Source: JBBSIN01 sp038232055
Lineage (GTDB): Bacteria > Actinomycetota > Actinomycetes > JADGOV01
Assembly (NCBI GenBank): GCA_038232055.1
Contig: JBBSIN010000019.1
Span: forward strand, 1 to 36,537
Length of the DNA: 36,537 nt
Direction of reading: 5' to 3'
The notes under the pieces are model-generated. The model had not been told where the DNA came from. It did not search any database and worked only from the letters and a program-made list of their open reading frames with translations. Position 1 is the stretch's first letter, and each line of letters opens with the position of its first letter. Below are positions 8,696-18,773 of this stretch, in pieces. Position numbers and translations under genes: made by a program.

Positions 8696-8699
<4 letters not shown>
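7830..8699 (-). CDS. pyrK: Dihydroorotate dehydrogenase electron-transfer subunit
   Basis: FAD and iron–sulfur subunit that passes electrons from PyrD to NAD+. The FAD-binding part shows RRCFSLARWD, the NAD-binding loop is GGGYGAAPLVPLA, and the C-terminal [2Fe-2S] site has four cysteines in the pattern ACGVGVCMTC...RSC. Length is 289 residues. The ATG at 8699 overlaps the carB stop (ATGA) and the stop overlaps the pyrD start (GTGA), so it is embedded in the operon. Its presence shows that the PyrD here is class 1B rather than the membrane quinone-linked class 2 enzyme. Confidence 0.94.
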
Positions 8700-11961
<3,262 letters not shown>

Positions 11962-11962
<1 letters not shown>

Positions 11963-12288
11963 CAGCTTCCCTCTCCGGCGATCTTGACGGCGACAAGGAT
12001 CAAGGCCAGCAGGGTGAGCGCGCAGATGGCGGCGGCGACGAGGAGCGCCGTACGGTCTGGCGGCACGGCACGGACCACCCCCGCGTTCGGGTCGATCAGG
12101 TGCTGGGCTGCGCTGTGCTGAGTTGCGGGGTCGACGGCTGCGGGGTGCTCGGCTGCAGGGTGCTCGAGGTCGACGGCTGCGGGGTGCTCGGCTGCGGTGT
12201 GTTCGAGGTCGTCGATGGCCTCGTGCCGCTCCCCCGCCACCTCGGCCTCGACCCGGCTGCCGTCCTGGGGGGGCACCTTCTCGCTCAC
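11962..12288 (-). CDS. Small single-pass membrane protein between carA and carB
   Basis: 108 residues, function unknown. The N-terminal two thirds are hydrophilic and built of histidine/alanine/glutamate-rich repeats (AAEHPAAVDLEHP). Near the C-terminus one transmembrane helix, TALLVAAAICALTLLALILV, ends in KIAGEGS. The GTG start at 12288 overlaps the carA stop (GTGA), and its stop shares a base with the carB ATG, so it is tightly coupled to both. Many actinobacterial pyr operons carry a small membrane protein between pyrC and carA; here the position is one gene later, and I cannot tell whether it is the same family. Because the reading frame is open and coupled, I favour a real gene. Confidence 0.7.
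12129..12206. repeat. 39-bp tandem duplication in the small membrane protein gene
   Basis: Two adjacent 39-bp copies (12129–12167 and 12168–12206) differ by a few bases and encode 13-residue units containing AAEHPAAVDLEH. The frame is kept. Confidence 0.8.
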
Positions 12289-13478
12289 CACTCCGGCACC
12301 CCACCCGGCGCGATCATGGGGTTTGGCCGCGCGACACGCCGTGTCGGTGCGGCACAACCCCATGATCGGCGCGAAAGGGGGGAAGCCATCAGCTCGGCGA
12401 ATGTCGCGAACAGGCCGGTTGCGTCATGCGGCCCGGGGGCCGCCTCGGGGTGGTACTGCACCGAGAACGCCGCCACGTCTTTGCAGCGCAGCCCCTCGAC
12501 CACCCCGTCGTTCAGCCCGATGTGCGACACCTCAACGCGCCCGTACGCCGTGTCGGCCATCTCCTCGACCGGAGTGTCGACCGCGAAGCCGTGGTTGTGC
12601 GAGCTGATGTGCACCCGGCCGGTAGCCCGATCCTGCACCGGCTGGTTGACGCCCCGGTGGCCGTAGCGCAGCTTGTACGTCGGGAACCCGAGCGCCCGCC
12701 CGAGCAGTTGGTGGCCGAGGCAGATGCCGAAGACCGGCCGCACGCCGAGCACCCCTCGCAACGCCGACACGGCGTAGGAGGACGCGGCCGGGTCGCCCGG
12801 ACCGTTCGAGAAGAACACCCCGTCGGGCTCGCGGGCCAGCAGCCCGTCTGCCGAGGCCGTCGCCGGCAGCACGTGCACCTCGCAGCCCAGCGCCGCGAGG
12901 TGGCGCGGGGTCGAGGACTTCATGCCGAGGTCGAGTGCCGCTACGCGGAACCGCCGTTCGCCCCGTGCCGGCACGACGTAGGGCGCCGCGGTCGTCACCT
13001 CGCGGGCAAGGTCGGCGCCGGTCATTGCCGGCGCCTCGTGAACCGCCGCCAGCACGGCATCCGGGTCGGGGCCGATGCCGCAGCGCATCGTCCCGTGCTC
13101 GCGCAGGTGCCGGGTCAGCGCGCGGGTGTCGACGCCGCTGATGCCGACGACGGCGTACTTCTCCAGCTCCGATTCGAGCGTTCGCCGAGCCCGCCACGAC
13201 GACGGCCGGCGAGCCGGGTCGCGTACGACGAGACCGGCCGGCCACATCCGCCGCGACTCGGAGTCGTCGTCGTTGACGCCGGTGTTGCCGATGTGCGGCG
13301 CCGTCATGACGACGACCTGCCTGAAGTACGACGGGTCGGTCAGCGTCTCCTGGTAACCGGTCATCCCGGTGGTGAAGACCACCTCCCCGACCGCCTGCCC
13401 GCGCGCGCCGTACGCCGATCCGGCGAAGCTCCGGCCGTCCTCCAGGACCAGGCAGGTCGCGTCGACCCGGCTGCTCAC
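12285..13478 (-). CDS. carA: Carbamoyl-phosphate synthase, small (glutaminase) subunit
   Basis: Glutamine amidotransferase subunit that feeds ammonia to CarB. The nucleophile is C253 in VFGICLGHQLLG, and the His–Glu pair lies in VQYHPEAAPGP. The N-terminal domain is typical (GEVVFTTGMTGYQETLTDPS). The GTG at 13478 overlaps the pyrC stop. Odd feature: after the normal family end at FAELM, the frame runs on for about 33 residues, encoded mostly by a 58-bp perfect-arm palindrome (12311–12368). That tail has no counterpart I know in CarA. Length is 397 residues, against roughly 365–380 expected. Confidence 0.95.
   Translation of the reverse strand: MSSRVDATCLVLEDGRSFAGSAYGARGQAVGEVVFTTGMTGYQETLTDPSYFRQVVVMTAPHIGNTGVNDDDSESRRMWPAGLVVRDPARRPSSWRARRTLESELEKYAVVGISGVDTRALTRHLREHGTMRCGIGPDPDAVLAAVHEAPAMTGADLAREVTTAAPYVVPARGERRFRVAALDLGMKSSTPRHLAALGCEVHVLPATASADGLLAREPDGVFFSNGPGDPAASSYAVSALRGVLGVRPVFGICLGHQLLGRALGFPTYKLRYGHRGVNQPVQDRATGRVHISSHNHGFAVDTPVEEMADTAYGRVEVSHIGLNDGVVEGLRCKDVAAFSVQYHPEAAPGPHDATGLFATFAELMASPLSRRSWGCAAPTRRVARPNPMIAPGGVPEW
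12311..12368. repeat. 58-bp palindrome at the 3' end of carA
   Basis: The arms CGATCATGGGGTT (12311–12323) and AACCCCATGATCG (12356–12368) are perfect over 13 bp. Inside them GCCGC/GCGGC and GACAC/GTGTC also pair, around a three-base loop. It lies within the translated tail of CarA, just upstream of the next gene. It could be an inserted palindromic repeat or an RNA hairpin that tunes expression between carA and carB. Confidence 0.8.
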
Positions 13479-14785
13479 GAGAGCTTCCCGTCGAGCACGG
13501 TTGGCCGCCCGCGCAGGAATGCCGCGACAACCGCGCCGGGTAGCGAGCGGCCGGCGAAGGGGGTGTTGCGCGACCGGGAAGCCAGCGCCGCAGAATCGAC
13601 CACCCGCCGCGCGTCGGGGTCGACGAGCACGACGTTGGCCGGCGCGCCGGGCTCGAGCGGCTGCCCCTGCCCCGGCAGCCGCCCGATGCGGGCCGGCCGC
13701 ACCGACATCCGGTCGGCGACACCGGCCCAGTCGAGCCGGCCGGTCGAGATCATCGCCTCGACGACCACGGACAGCGCGGTCTCCAGCCCGAGCATGCCGA
13801 ACGCCGCCGCCTCCCACTCGGTTTCCTTGTCCTCCAGCGCATGCGGGGCATGGTCGGTGGCGACCGCGTCGATCGTGCCGTCGGCGAGCCCGTCGCGCAG
13901 CGCCTCGACGTCGTCGGCAGTGCGCAGCGGTGGGTTGACCTTGAAGACCGGGTCGTAAGTCGCCGCGAGGTCGTCGGTGAGCAGCAGGTGGTGCGGCGTC
14001 ACCTCGGCGGTGACCCGCCAGCCCTTCGACTTCGCCCAGCGCAGGATCTCGACCGACCCGGCGGTCGAGACGTGGCAGATGTGCAGCCGCGAGCCGACAT
14101 GCGCCGCAAGCAGCACGTCGCGCGCGAGAATCGCCTCTTCGGCCGCGGCCGGCCAGCCGGTCAGCCCGAGCCGGGCCGACCAGGCGCCCTCGTTGAGCTG
14201 CGCGCCCTCGGTGAGCCGTGGTTCCTGAGCATGCTGCGCGATGACGCCGTCGAAGGCCTTCACATACTCCAGCGCCCGGCGCATGAGCACGGCGTCGGAC
14301 ACGCACTTCCCGTCGTCGGAGAACATCCGCACCCGGGCCGCCGAGTCGGCCATCGCGCCGAGTTCGGCCAGCTGCTCGCCGCGGAGCCCGACGGTCACCG
14401 CCCCGACCGGATGCACGTCGCAGTGCCCCGCCTTTTGGCCGAGCCGCCAGACCTGCTCGACGACGCCCGCGGTGTCGGCCACCGGGTCGGTGTTGGCCAT
14501 CGAGTGCACAGCGGTGTAGCCGCCCAGCGCCGCGGCACGGGTGCCGGTCTCCACGGTCTCGGCGTCTTCGCGCCCGGGCTCGCGCAGATGGGTGTGCAGG
14601 TCGACCAGGCCGGGCAGCGCGACCAATCCGGCGGCGTCGAGCACCTCGACCCCCGCCGACGGGCGGTCGTCGGAGATCAGGCCGTCGCGCAGGACCAGGT
14701 CGCGCGCCGGCCCGCCCAGCACCGACACCCCGCGCAGGACCCATGCGCTCATCGGGGAACTCCCGCTCGCGTCCCGCGCGTTCAT
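13475..14785 (-). CDS. pyrC: Dihydroorotase
   Basis: Cyclises carbamoyl aspartate to dihydroorotate; zinc amidohydrolase of the class I (B. subtilis-like) kind. Metal ligands are visible: the HxH in LVDLHTHLREPG, the bridging aspartate in FSDDGK, the histidines in IAQHAQEP and ICHVSTAGS, and the catalytic aspartate in ATDHAPH. Length is 436 residues from the ATG at 14785, chosen because it overlaps the pyrB stop as ATGA; another ATG twelve codons in (MSAWVLRG) matches the usual family start and cannot be excluded. Confidence 0.95.
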   Translation of the reverse strand: MNARDASGSSPMSAWVLRGVSVLGGPARDLVLRDGLISDDRPSAGVEVLDAAGLVALPGLVDLHTHLREPGREDAETVETGTRAAALGGYTAVHSMANTDPVADTAGVVEQVWRLGQKAGHCDVHPVGAVTVGLRGEQLAELGAMADSAARVRMFSDDGKCVSDAVLMRRALEYVKAFDGVIAQHAQEPRLTEGAQLNEGAWSARLGLTGWPAAAEEAILARDVLLAAHVGSRLHICHVSTAGSVEILRWAKSKGWRVTAEVTPHHLLLTDDLAATYDPVFKVNPPLRTADDVEALRDGLADGTIDAVATDHAPHALEDKETEWEAAAFGMLGLETALSVVVEAMISTGRLDWAGVADRMSVRPARIGRLPGQGQPLEPGAPANVVLVDPDARRVVDSAALASRSRNTPFAGRSLPGAVVAAFLRGRPTVLDGKLS

Positions 14786-15696
14786 GACTCACCGCCGAGC
14801 AGCAGGTAGAGCACGGCCATCCGTACCGAGACGCCGTTGCCCACCTGTTCGACGATCGTGGAGCGCACCGAGTCGGCGACCTCCGCGGCGATCTCCATGC
14901 CGCGGTTCATCGGGCCGGGGTGCATGACGATCGCGGTGTCGGGCAGCGTCGCCATCCGCGGCGCGTCGAGGCCGTAGCGGCGGGAGTACTCCCGGGCCGA
15001 CGGGAAGTACGCCGCTGCCATGCGTTCGCGCTGCACCCGCAGCATCATCACGACGTCGCTCTTGGGCAGAACCGCATCGAGGTCGTACGACGTCGCGCAT
15101 GGCCACTGCTCGACCCCGAGCGGGAACAGGGTGGGCGGGGCCACGAGGGTCACCTCGGCGCCGAGCGTGTCGAGCAGCAGCACGTTGGAGCGGGCCACCC
15201 GGGAGTGCAGGACGTCGCCGACGATCGCGACCCGCAGCCCCTCGAGCCGTCCGAGCCGACGGCGCATCGTGAACGCGTCGAGCAGCGCCTGGGTCGGGTG
15301 CTCGTGCGTGCCGTCGCCGGCGTTGACGATGCAGCCGGAGATCCACCCGGCCAGCCGGTGCGGGGCGCCGCTCGCCGCGTGGCGCACCACCACGCCGTCC
15401 GCGCCCATCGCCTCCAAGGTGAGGGCGGTGTCCTTGAGCGACTCTCCCTTGGAGACCGATGATCCCTTCGCCGAGAACGTGATCACGTCGGCGGAGAGCC
15501 GCTTGGCGGCGACCTCGAAGGACGTCCGAGTGCGGGTGGAGTCCTCGAAGAAGAGGTTGACGACGGTACGGCCGCGCAGTGTCGGCAGCTTCTTGATCGG
15601 TCGGTCGGCGACCCGGGCGAGCTCCTCCGCGGTGTCGAGGACGAGCAGCGCGTCGTCGCGGGAGAGGTCGGCGGCGGAGAGTAGGTGGCGGTTCAT
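14782..15696 (-). CDS. pyrB: Aspartate carbamoyltransferase, catalytic subunit
   Basis: Joins carbamoyl phosphate and aspartate, the committed step of pyrimidine synthesis. It shows the carbamoyl-phosphate loop FFEDSTRTRTSFE, the HEHPTQALLD motif, and VMHPGPMNRG near the C-terminus. Length is 304 residues. The ATG at 15696 overlaps the pyrR stop (ATGA). No regulatory pyrI subunit is seen, as usual in this phylum. Confidence 0.96.
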   Translation of the reverse strand: MNRHLLSAADLSRDDALLVLDTAEELARVADRPIKKLPTLRGRTVVNLFFEDSTRTRTSFEVAAKRLSADVITFSAKGSSVSKGESLKDTALTLEAMGADGVVVRHAASGAPHRLAGWISGCIVNAGDGTHEHPTQALLDAFTMRRRLGRLEGLRVAIVGDVLHSRVARSNVLLLDTLGAEVTLVAPPTLFPLGVEQWPCATSYDLDAVLPKSDVVMMLRVQRERMAAAYFPSAREYSRRYGLDAPRMATLPDTAIVMHPGPMNRGMEIAAEVADSVRSTIVEQVGNGVSVRMAVLYLLLGGES

Positions 15697-16364
15697 GCTG
15701 AAACCGCGTCCGCCGGACCGAGGAGTACGGCGTCGCGGCCGTCATACTCCGCGAGGAGGACGTGGACGGTCTCCGTCAGCGTCGTCGGGATGTTCTTGCC
15801 GACATAGTCGGCCCGAATCGGCAGCTCGCGGTGACCCCGGTCGACAAGGACCGCCAGCTGGACGCAGCGTGGCCGGCCGGCGTCGTGCAGGGCGTCGAGA
15901 GCGGCACGGATCGTCCGCCCGGAGAAGAGCACGTCGTCGACGAGCACGACGGTGCGCTCGTCGATGCCGCCGGGCGGAAAGTCGGTCTCCTGCAGGGCGC
16001 GTACGCCGCGCAGGCGCAGGTCGTCGCGGTACATCGTGACGTCGAGGGAGCCGGTCGGCGGCCGGCGGCCCTCGAAGGCGCAGATGCGATCGGCGAGCCG
16101 GTTGGCCATCCCGACGCCGCGCGTCGGCACCCCGAGCAGGACGACGTCGGCGGCGCCCCGGGTGCGCTCCAGAATCTCGTGGGCGATACGCGAGACGGCT
16201 CTGGCGACGTCGTCCGCGTCGAGCACGGGGCGGGCGACCGCCGGATTCCCGGTGACCGGTCGGGGACGCTGCGGTTCGGGACGCTGCGGTTGTGGACGCG
16301 GCAGTTCGGGACGCGGCAGTTCGGGACGCTGCGGTTGGGGACGCGGCGCGGCATGGGGCACCAT
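15693..16364 (-). CDS. pyrR: PyrR bifunctional pyr regulator / uracil phosphoribosyltransferase
   Basis: RNA-binding regulator of pyr expression that senses UMP and also has some uracil phosphoribosyltransferase activity. The PRPP-binding loop is VVLVDDVLFSGRTIRAAL. The rest matches the family from VLDADDVARAVSRIAHEILER to the C-terminus. The ATG at 16364 has a very strong AAGGAGGT ribosome binding site (16369–16376). This start adds about 42 residues of RPQPQ/RPELP repeats before the conserved core; they come from a 15-bp tandem DNA repeat. First gene of the operon; a PyrR-type binding loop lies directly upstream. Confidence 0.94.
   Translation of the reverse strand: MVPHAAPRPQPQRPELPRPELPRPQPQRPEPQRPRPVTGNPAVARPVLDADDVARAVSRIAHEILERTRGAADVVLLGVPTRGVGMANRLADRICAFEGRRPPTGSLDVTMYRDDLRLRGVRALQETDFPPGGIDERTVVLVDDVLFSGRTIRAALDALHDAGRPRCVQLAVLVDRGHRELPIRADYVGKNIPTTLTETVHVLLAEYDGRDAVLLGPADAVSA
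16263..16337. repeat. 15-bp tandem repeat, five copies, in pyrR N-terminal extension
   Basis: Five consecutive 15-bp units of the form GGGACGCTGCGGTTC, with variants, run from 16263 to 16337, with a decayed sixth up to 16352. On the coding strand they give the five-residue RPQPQ/RPELP repeats of PyrR. Confidence 0.85.
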
Positions 16365-16368
16365 CGGG

Positions 16369-16376
16369 ACCTCCTT
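16369..16376 (-). promoter_or_regulatory. Strong ribosome binding site of pyrR
   Basis: AAGGAGGT on the minus strand, four bases before the ATG at 16364. It decides the start of pyrR and begins two bases after the PyrR-loop hairpin. Confidence 0.8.
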
Positions 16377-16377
16377 C

Positions 16378-16395
16378 CCCGCCTCACGGGACGGG
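16378..16395 (-). promoter_or_regulatory. Candidate PyrR RNA-binding loop in the pyr leader
   Basis: The leader RNA reads CCCG-UCCCGUGAGG-CGGG. The stem CCCG/CGGG encloses UCCCGUGAGG, which matches the PyrR-binding consensus UCCNGNGAGG at every fixed position and is followed by the expected pyrimidine. The hairpin ends two bases before the AAGGAGGT ribosome binding site. From the literature on Mycobacterium smegmatis, PyrR bound at such a site represses translation rather than causing transcription attenuation; the geometry here fits that mode. Confidence 0.65.
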
Positions 16396-16504
16396 TCGTT
16401 AAAGGACGTCTGGCTCGTAGCCGAGCCGGAGGCAACGGTAGCAGCGCGTAGGCAGCTGACTGGCGCAACTCGCCGGGCAACCGGGTTAACTTGGGCGAAG
16501 TTGC

Positions 16505-16534
16505 TTGACGCTGCCATGCCCGGCCGCATAGCGT
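16505..16534 (+). promoter_or_regulatory. Promoter of bldD
   Basis: TTGACG (16505–16510) and TAGCGT (16529–16534) separated by 18 bases. Transcription would start near 16541 and give a leader of about 185 bases before bldD. Confidence 0.5.
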
Positions 16535-16546
16535 CACTTAGCGTAA
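16534..16546 (+). promoter_or_regulatory. BldD-box-like operator over the bldD transcription start
   Basis: TCACTTAGCGTAA fits the BldD box TNACNCWGNGTNA with one mismatch. It begins at the last base of the proposed -10 and covers the start region. BldD is known to repress its own gene in Streptomyces. Confidence 0.5.
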
Positions 16547-16602
16547 CCACCGGAGCGAGGCGAGGACGCCGGGTGCACGACGGTCACCACGTAACCGGCC
16601 CG

Positions 16603-16621
16603 CGACTGCCAGGGGCAGTCG
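16603..16621 (+). other. Hairpin in the bldD leader
   Basis: Perfect 8-bp arms CGACTGCC/GGCAGTCG around a three-base loop, about 100 bases before the start codon. It would be a stable RNA hairpin; no role is known. Confidence 0.5.
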
Positions 16622-16724
16622 GGGGCGGGGAGCGAATACCCGGCCGAGCCAGTGGTGAGACCGGCGCTACGGCCCTTCTGGACGCAGCACGACCGGCTTC
16701 TCCGACGCCACGATGGGACCGAGC

Positions 16725-17219
16725 ATGACGAGCGAGTACGCCAAGGCCCTCGGCGCGCGACTGCGCGCCATCCGCACCCAGCAGGGGCTGTCCCTGCACG
16801 GCGTCGAGGAGAAGTCGCGCGGACGCTGGAAGGCGGTCGTCGTCGGCTCCTACGAGCGCGGCGACCGCGCCGTCACCGTCCAGCGGCTGGCCGAGCTGGC
16901 CGAGTTCTACGGCGTACCGATCGCCGAGCTCCTGCCGGCCGGCGCGCCCAACGGCGCTGCCGAGCCGCCGCCGCGGCTGGTCATCGACCTGGAGCGGCTC
17001 ACCACCGTGCCGGCCGATCAGGGTCGCCTCCTCTCGCGATACACGGCGACGATCCAGAGCCAGCGGGGCGACTACAACGGCCGGGTGCTCTCCATCCGGC
17101 AGGACGACCTGCGCACGCTGGCGGTCATCTTCGACGAGTCGCCTAGCCAGCTCACCGAGCAGCTCATCGGCTGGGGCGTGCTCAACGCCGACGCCCGGTC
17201 GACGGCCGAGGTGAGCTGA
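16725..17219 (+). CDS. bldD: BldD, c-di-GMP-responsive developmental regulator
   Basis: DNA-binding repressor that controls development in Streptomyces when dimerised by cyclic di-GMP. The N-terminal helix-turn-helix (AIRTQQGLSLHGVEEKS to GSYERGDRAVTVQRLAEL) is almost identical to the Streptomyces protein as I recall it. The C-terminal domain keeps the full c-di-GMP signature: R114-G115-D116 and R125-Q126-D127-D128 in QRGDYNGRVLSIRQDD. The ATG at 16725 gives MTSEYAK, matching the family start; the ATG at 16713 is less likely. Length is 164 residues. It is transcribed divergently from the pyr operon. Confidence 0.97.
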   Translation: MTSEYAKALGARLRAIRTQQGLSLHGVEEKSRGRWKAVVVGSYERGDRAVTVQRLAELAEFYGVPIAELLPAGAPNGAAEPPPRLVIDLERLTTVPADQGRLLSRYTATIQSQRGDYNGRVLSIRQDDLRTLAVIFDESPSQLTEQLIGWGVLNADARSTAEVS

Positions 17220-17232
17220 ACCGACCCGGGTT

Positions 17233-17258
17233 GGGGCTCGCCCCTTCGGGCAGGCCCC
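17233..17258 (+). terminator. Hairpin after bldD
   Basis: The sequences GGGGCTCGCCC and GGGCAGGCCCC pair over about 11 positions with one G·T pair and one mismatch, around a CTTC loop, 13 bases after the bldD stop. There is no T-tract. It probably reduces or ends bldD transcription before the next small gene. Confidence 0.5.
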
Positions 17259-17291
17259 CCTGGACTTGGCCATTCGAGTTCAGGAGCCGAC

Positions 17292-17501
17292 GTGCAGATC
17301 GACAAGAGCCAGATTCTCGACCTTCTGAAGCAGAAGGGTGACACCGCGAAGGCGGACGAGGCCGACCAGCAGCTGCCCGACAAGGTCGACACCGACGAGC
17401 ACGCCGGTCTGCTCTCGAAGTTCGGGCTCAACCCGCAGGACCTGATCAGCAAGTTCACCGGCGGCGGTGGCGGTGGCATCGGCGGCCTCCTCGGCCGCTG
17501 A
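17292..17501 (+). CDS. Small conserved-looking protein of unknown function
   Basis: 69 residues with a GTG start at 17292 and an AGGAG-like ribosome binding site just upstream. Helical N-terminal part (KSQILDLLKQKGDTAKADEA), then LPDKVDTDEHAGLLSKFGLN, then a flexible glycine-rich end (GGGGGGIGGLLGR). GC is high at third codon positions, and the composition looks like a real protein. I recall similar short proteins in other actinobacteria but know no function. It is the only plus-strand gene other than bldD and is convergent with nusB. Confidence 0.75.
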   Translation: MQIDKSQILDLLKQKGDTAKADEADQQLPDKVDTDEHAGLLSKFGLNPQDLISKFTGGGGGGIGGLLGR

Positions 17502-17504
17502 GCC

Positions 17505-17557
17505 GCAGTCGTTCAGGTACGCAGTCGTTTCAGGTGCTACGCAGTAGTTTCAGGCAT
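17505..17557. repeat. Three short direct repeats at the nusB 3' end
   Basis: GCAGTCGTTCAGG-type units of 16–20 bp at 17505–17520, 17521–17540 and 17541–17557, between the small plus-strand gene and the nusB stop (17550) and running slightly into nusB. No terminator is evident between these convergent genes. Confidence 0.6.
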
Positions 17558-17960
17558 GCAGTGAGGGCTTGAGCCGCAGCAACTTGGCGAGCAGGCCGTT
17601 GACGAACGCGGGCGACTCGTCTGTCGAGAGCGACTTGGCGAGTTCGACCGCCTCGTCGATGGCCACCGCGTCCGGCACGCCGTCGCACCAGAGCAGTTCG
17701 TACGCGCCGATCCGCAGGATGTTTCGGTCGACCGGGGGCATCCGCTCGAGTGGCCACTCGACGGCGTACGTGCTCAGTAGCTCGTCGATGCGCTCGACGT
17801 TGCCGACGACGCCCTGGACGAGCTCCACCGTGTACTCCGGCACCGGCGGGTCGGCTTGGACGAGCCGGTCGCCCAGCGTCGCGACCGCGTCGAGGCTGCG
17901 CAACTCGGACTCGTAGAGGATATCGAGGGCACGCTTGCGCGCCTTGCTCCGCGCGGCCAC
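17550..17960 (-). CDS. nusB: Transcription antitermination factor NusB
   Basis: RNA-binding factor of the rRNA antitermination complex, acting with NusE. It is an all-helical protein of 136 residues. Conserved parts: ARSKARKRALDILYESELR at the N-terminus, PPVDRNILRIGAYEL in the middle, and AIDEAVELAKS followed by PAFVNGLL at the C-terminus. The GTG start at 17960 shares a base with the stop of a doubtful 69-codon frame upstream (TAGTG). It follows efp after an unusually long 208-bp spacer. Confidence 0.95.
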   Translation of the reverse strand: MAARSKARKRALDILYESELRSLDAVATLGDRLVQADPPVPEYTVELVQGVVGNVERIDELLSTYAVEWPLERMPPVDRNILRIGAYELLWCDGVPDAVAIDEAVELAKSLSTDESPAFVNGLLAKLLRLKPSLHA

Positions 17961-18169
17961 TAGACGATCGATTCCAAGGCTGCGTCCGGTGAAACCGCCG
18001 GAGTGATCCTCCGAGGAGATCTTGGCGGACCACCTGCGGAAACGGGGGGGGAAGTCGCTCGGACGATCACTCGGACAATCTTGGCGGTGGCTGTGGCCCC
18101 CCGGAGGGGCTTGGTATCGATCACGTAGGCACCCACCAGGACAGAGCCGCCCACTACGACGTTGCCCAC
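17960..18169 (-). other. efp–nusB spacer with a doubtful 69-codon frame
   Basis: An open frame begins with a GTG overlapping the efp stop (TAGTG) and ends with a TAG overlapping the nusB GTG, so it would be perfectly coupled. But its third codon positions are only about 60% GC, far below the neighbours, and the protein has no recognisable motif. The DNA holds partial direct repeats (GTCCGAGTGATC / GTCCGAGCGAC, and two CTTGGCGG-containing segments on the plus strand) and a GATCTCCTCGGAGGATC near-palindrome. I lean towards a noncoding or decayed sequence that keeps ribosomes moving between efp and nusB. Confidence 0.4.
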
Positions 18170-18732
18170 TACGACGTCACGCGGCCGAGGTAGCGTCCGT
18201 CGCGGGTGTCGACCTTGACCTTCTCGCCGGTGGTGATGAACAGCGGCACCTGCACCGTGGCGCCGGTCTCCAGTTCGGCCGGCTTGGTGCCACCGGTCGA
18301 GCGGTCCCCCTGCACCCCGGGGTCGGTGTGGGCGATGGTGAGCTCCACCGACGCGGGCAGCTCGACGTAGAGCGGCGTGGCGTCGTGCATGGCCACGGTG
18401 CCGGTCATGTTCTCGAGCAGGTAGCCCCGAACGCCCCCGACGGTTCCCGCGGGCACGTGCACCTGCTCGTACGACGAGGTGTCCATGAACACGTAGTCAG
18501 TAGCGTCCTGGTAGAGGTACTGCATCTCCCGCCGGTCGACGTTGGCCACGTCGACCTTCACCCCGGCGTTGAAGGTCTTGTCGACCACCTTGCCGGTGAG
18601 CACGTTCTTCAGCGTCGTACGCACGAACGCGCCGCCCTTGCCGGGCTTCACGTGCTGGAACTCGACGACGGACCAGAGCTGACCGTCGAGGTCGAGGGTG
18701 ATGCCGTTCTTCAGATCATTCGTCGTCGCCAC
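18169..18732 (-). CDS. efp: Elongation factor P
   Basis: Rescues ribosomes stalled at proline runs. It has 187 residues. The loop that enters the peptidyl-transferase centre reads VKPGKGGAF with lysine at position 32. The OB domains follow the family (NVDRREMQYLYQDATDYVFMD, and VPLFITTGEKVKVDTRDG at the C-terminus). Start is a GTG at 18732. The efp–nusB pair after aroQ is the standard actinobacterial order; the pepP peptidase gene often found between aroQ and efp is absent. Confidence 0.97.
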   Translation of the reverse strand: MATTNDLKNGITLDLDGQLWSVVEFQHVKPGKGGAFVRTTLKNVLTGKVVDKTFNAGVKVDVANVDRREMQYLYQDATDYVFMDTSSYEQVHVPAGTVGGVRGYLLENMTGTVAMHDATPLYVELPASVELTIAHTDPGVQGDRSTGGTKPAELETGATVQVPLFITTGEKVKVDTRDGRYLGRVTS

Positions 18733-18773
18733 GTGGAGCGAGTCTACCGGCGCGGCGTTCGTCGGTGCGGCCG

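Larger units (their letters stand above)
16365..16724. other. 360-bp divergent control region between pyrR and bldD
   Basis: No gene. On the minus strand it holds the pyrR ribosome binding site and a PyrR-loop-like hairpin. On the plus strand it holds a promoter, a BldD-box-like site and a leader hairpin for bldD. I could not find a clear -35/-10 pair for pyrR itself. Confidence 0.7.

Noticed and set aside
12285..14792. An 835-residue fusion running through pyrC into carA
   Set aside because: The first half is the wrong frame of pyrC; CarA begins at the GTG at 13478, overlapping the pyrC stop.
16584..17273. A 229-codon frame antisense to bldD
   Set aside because: Mirror of the highly conserved bldD codons; no independent features.
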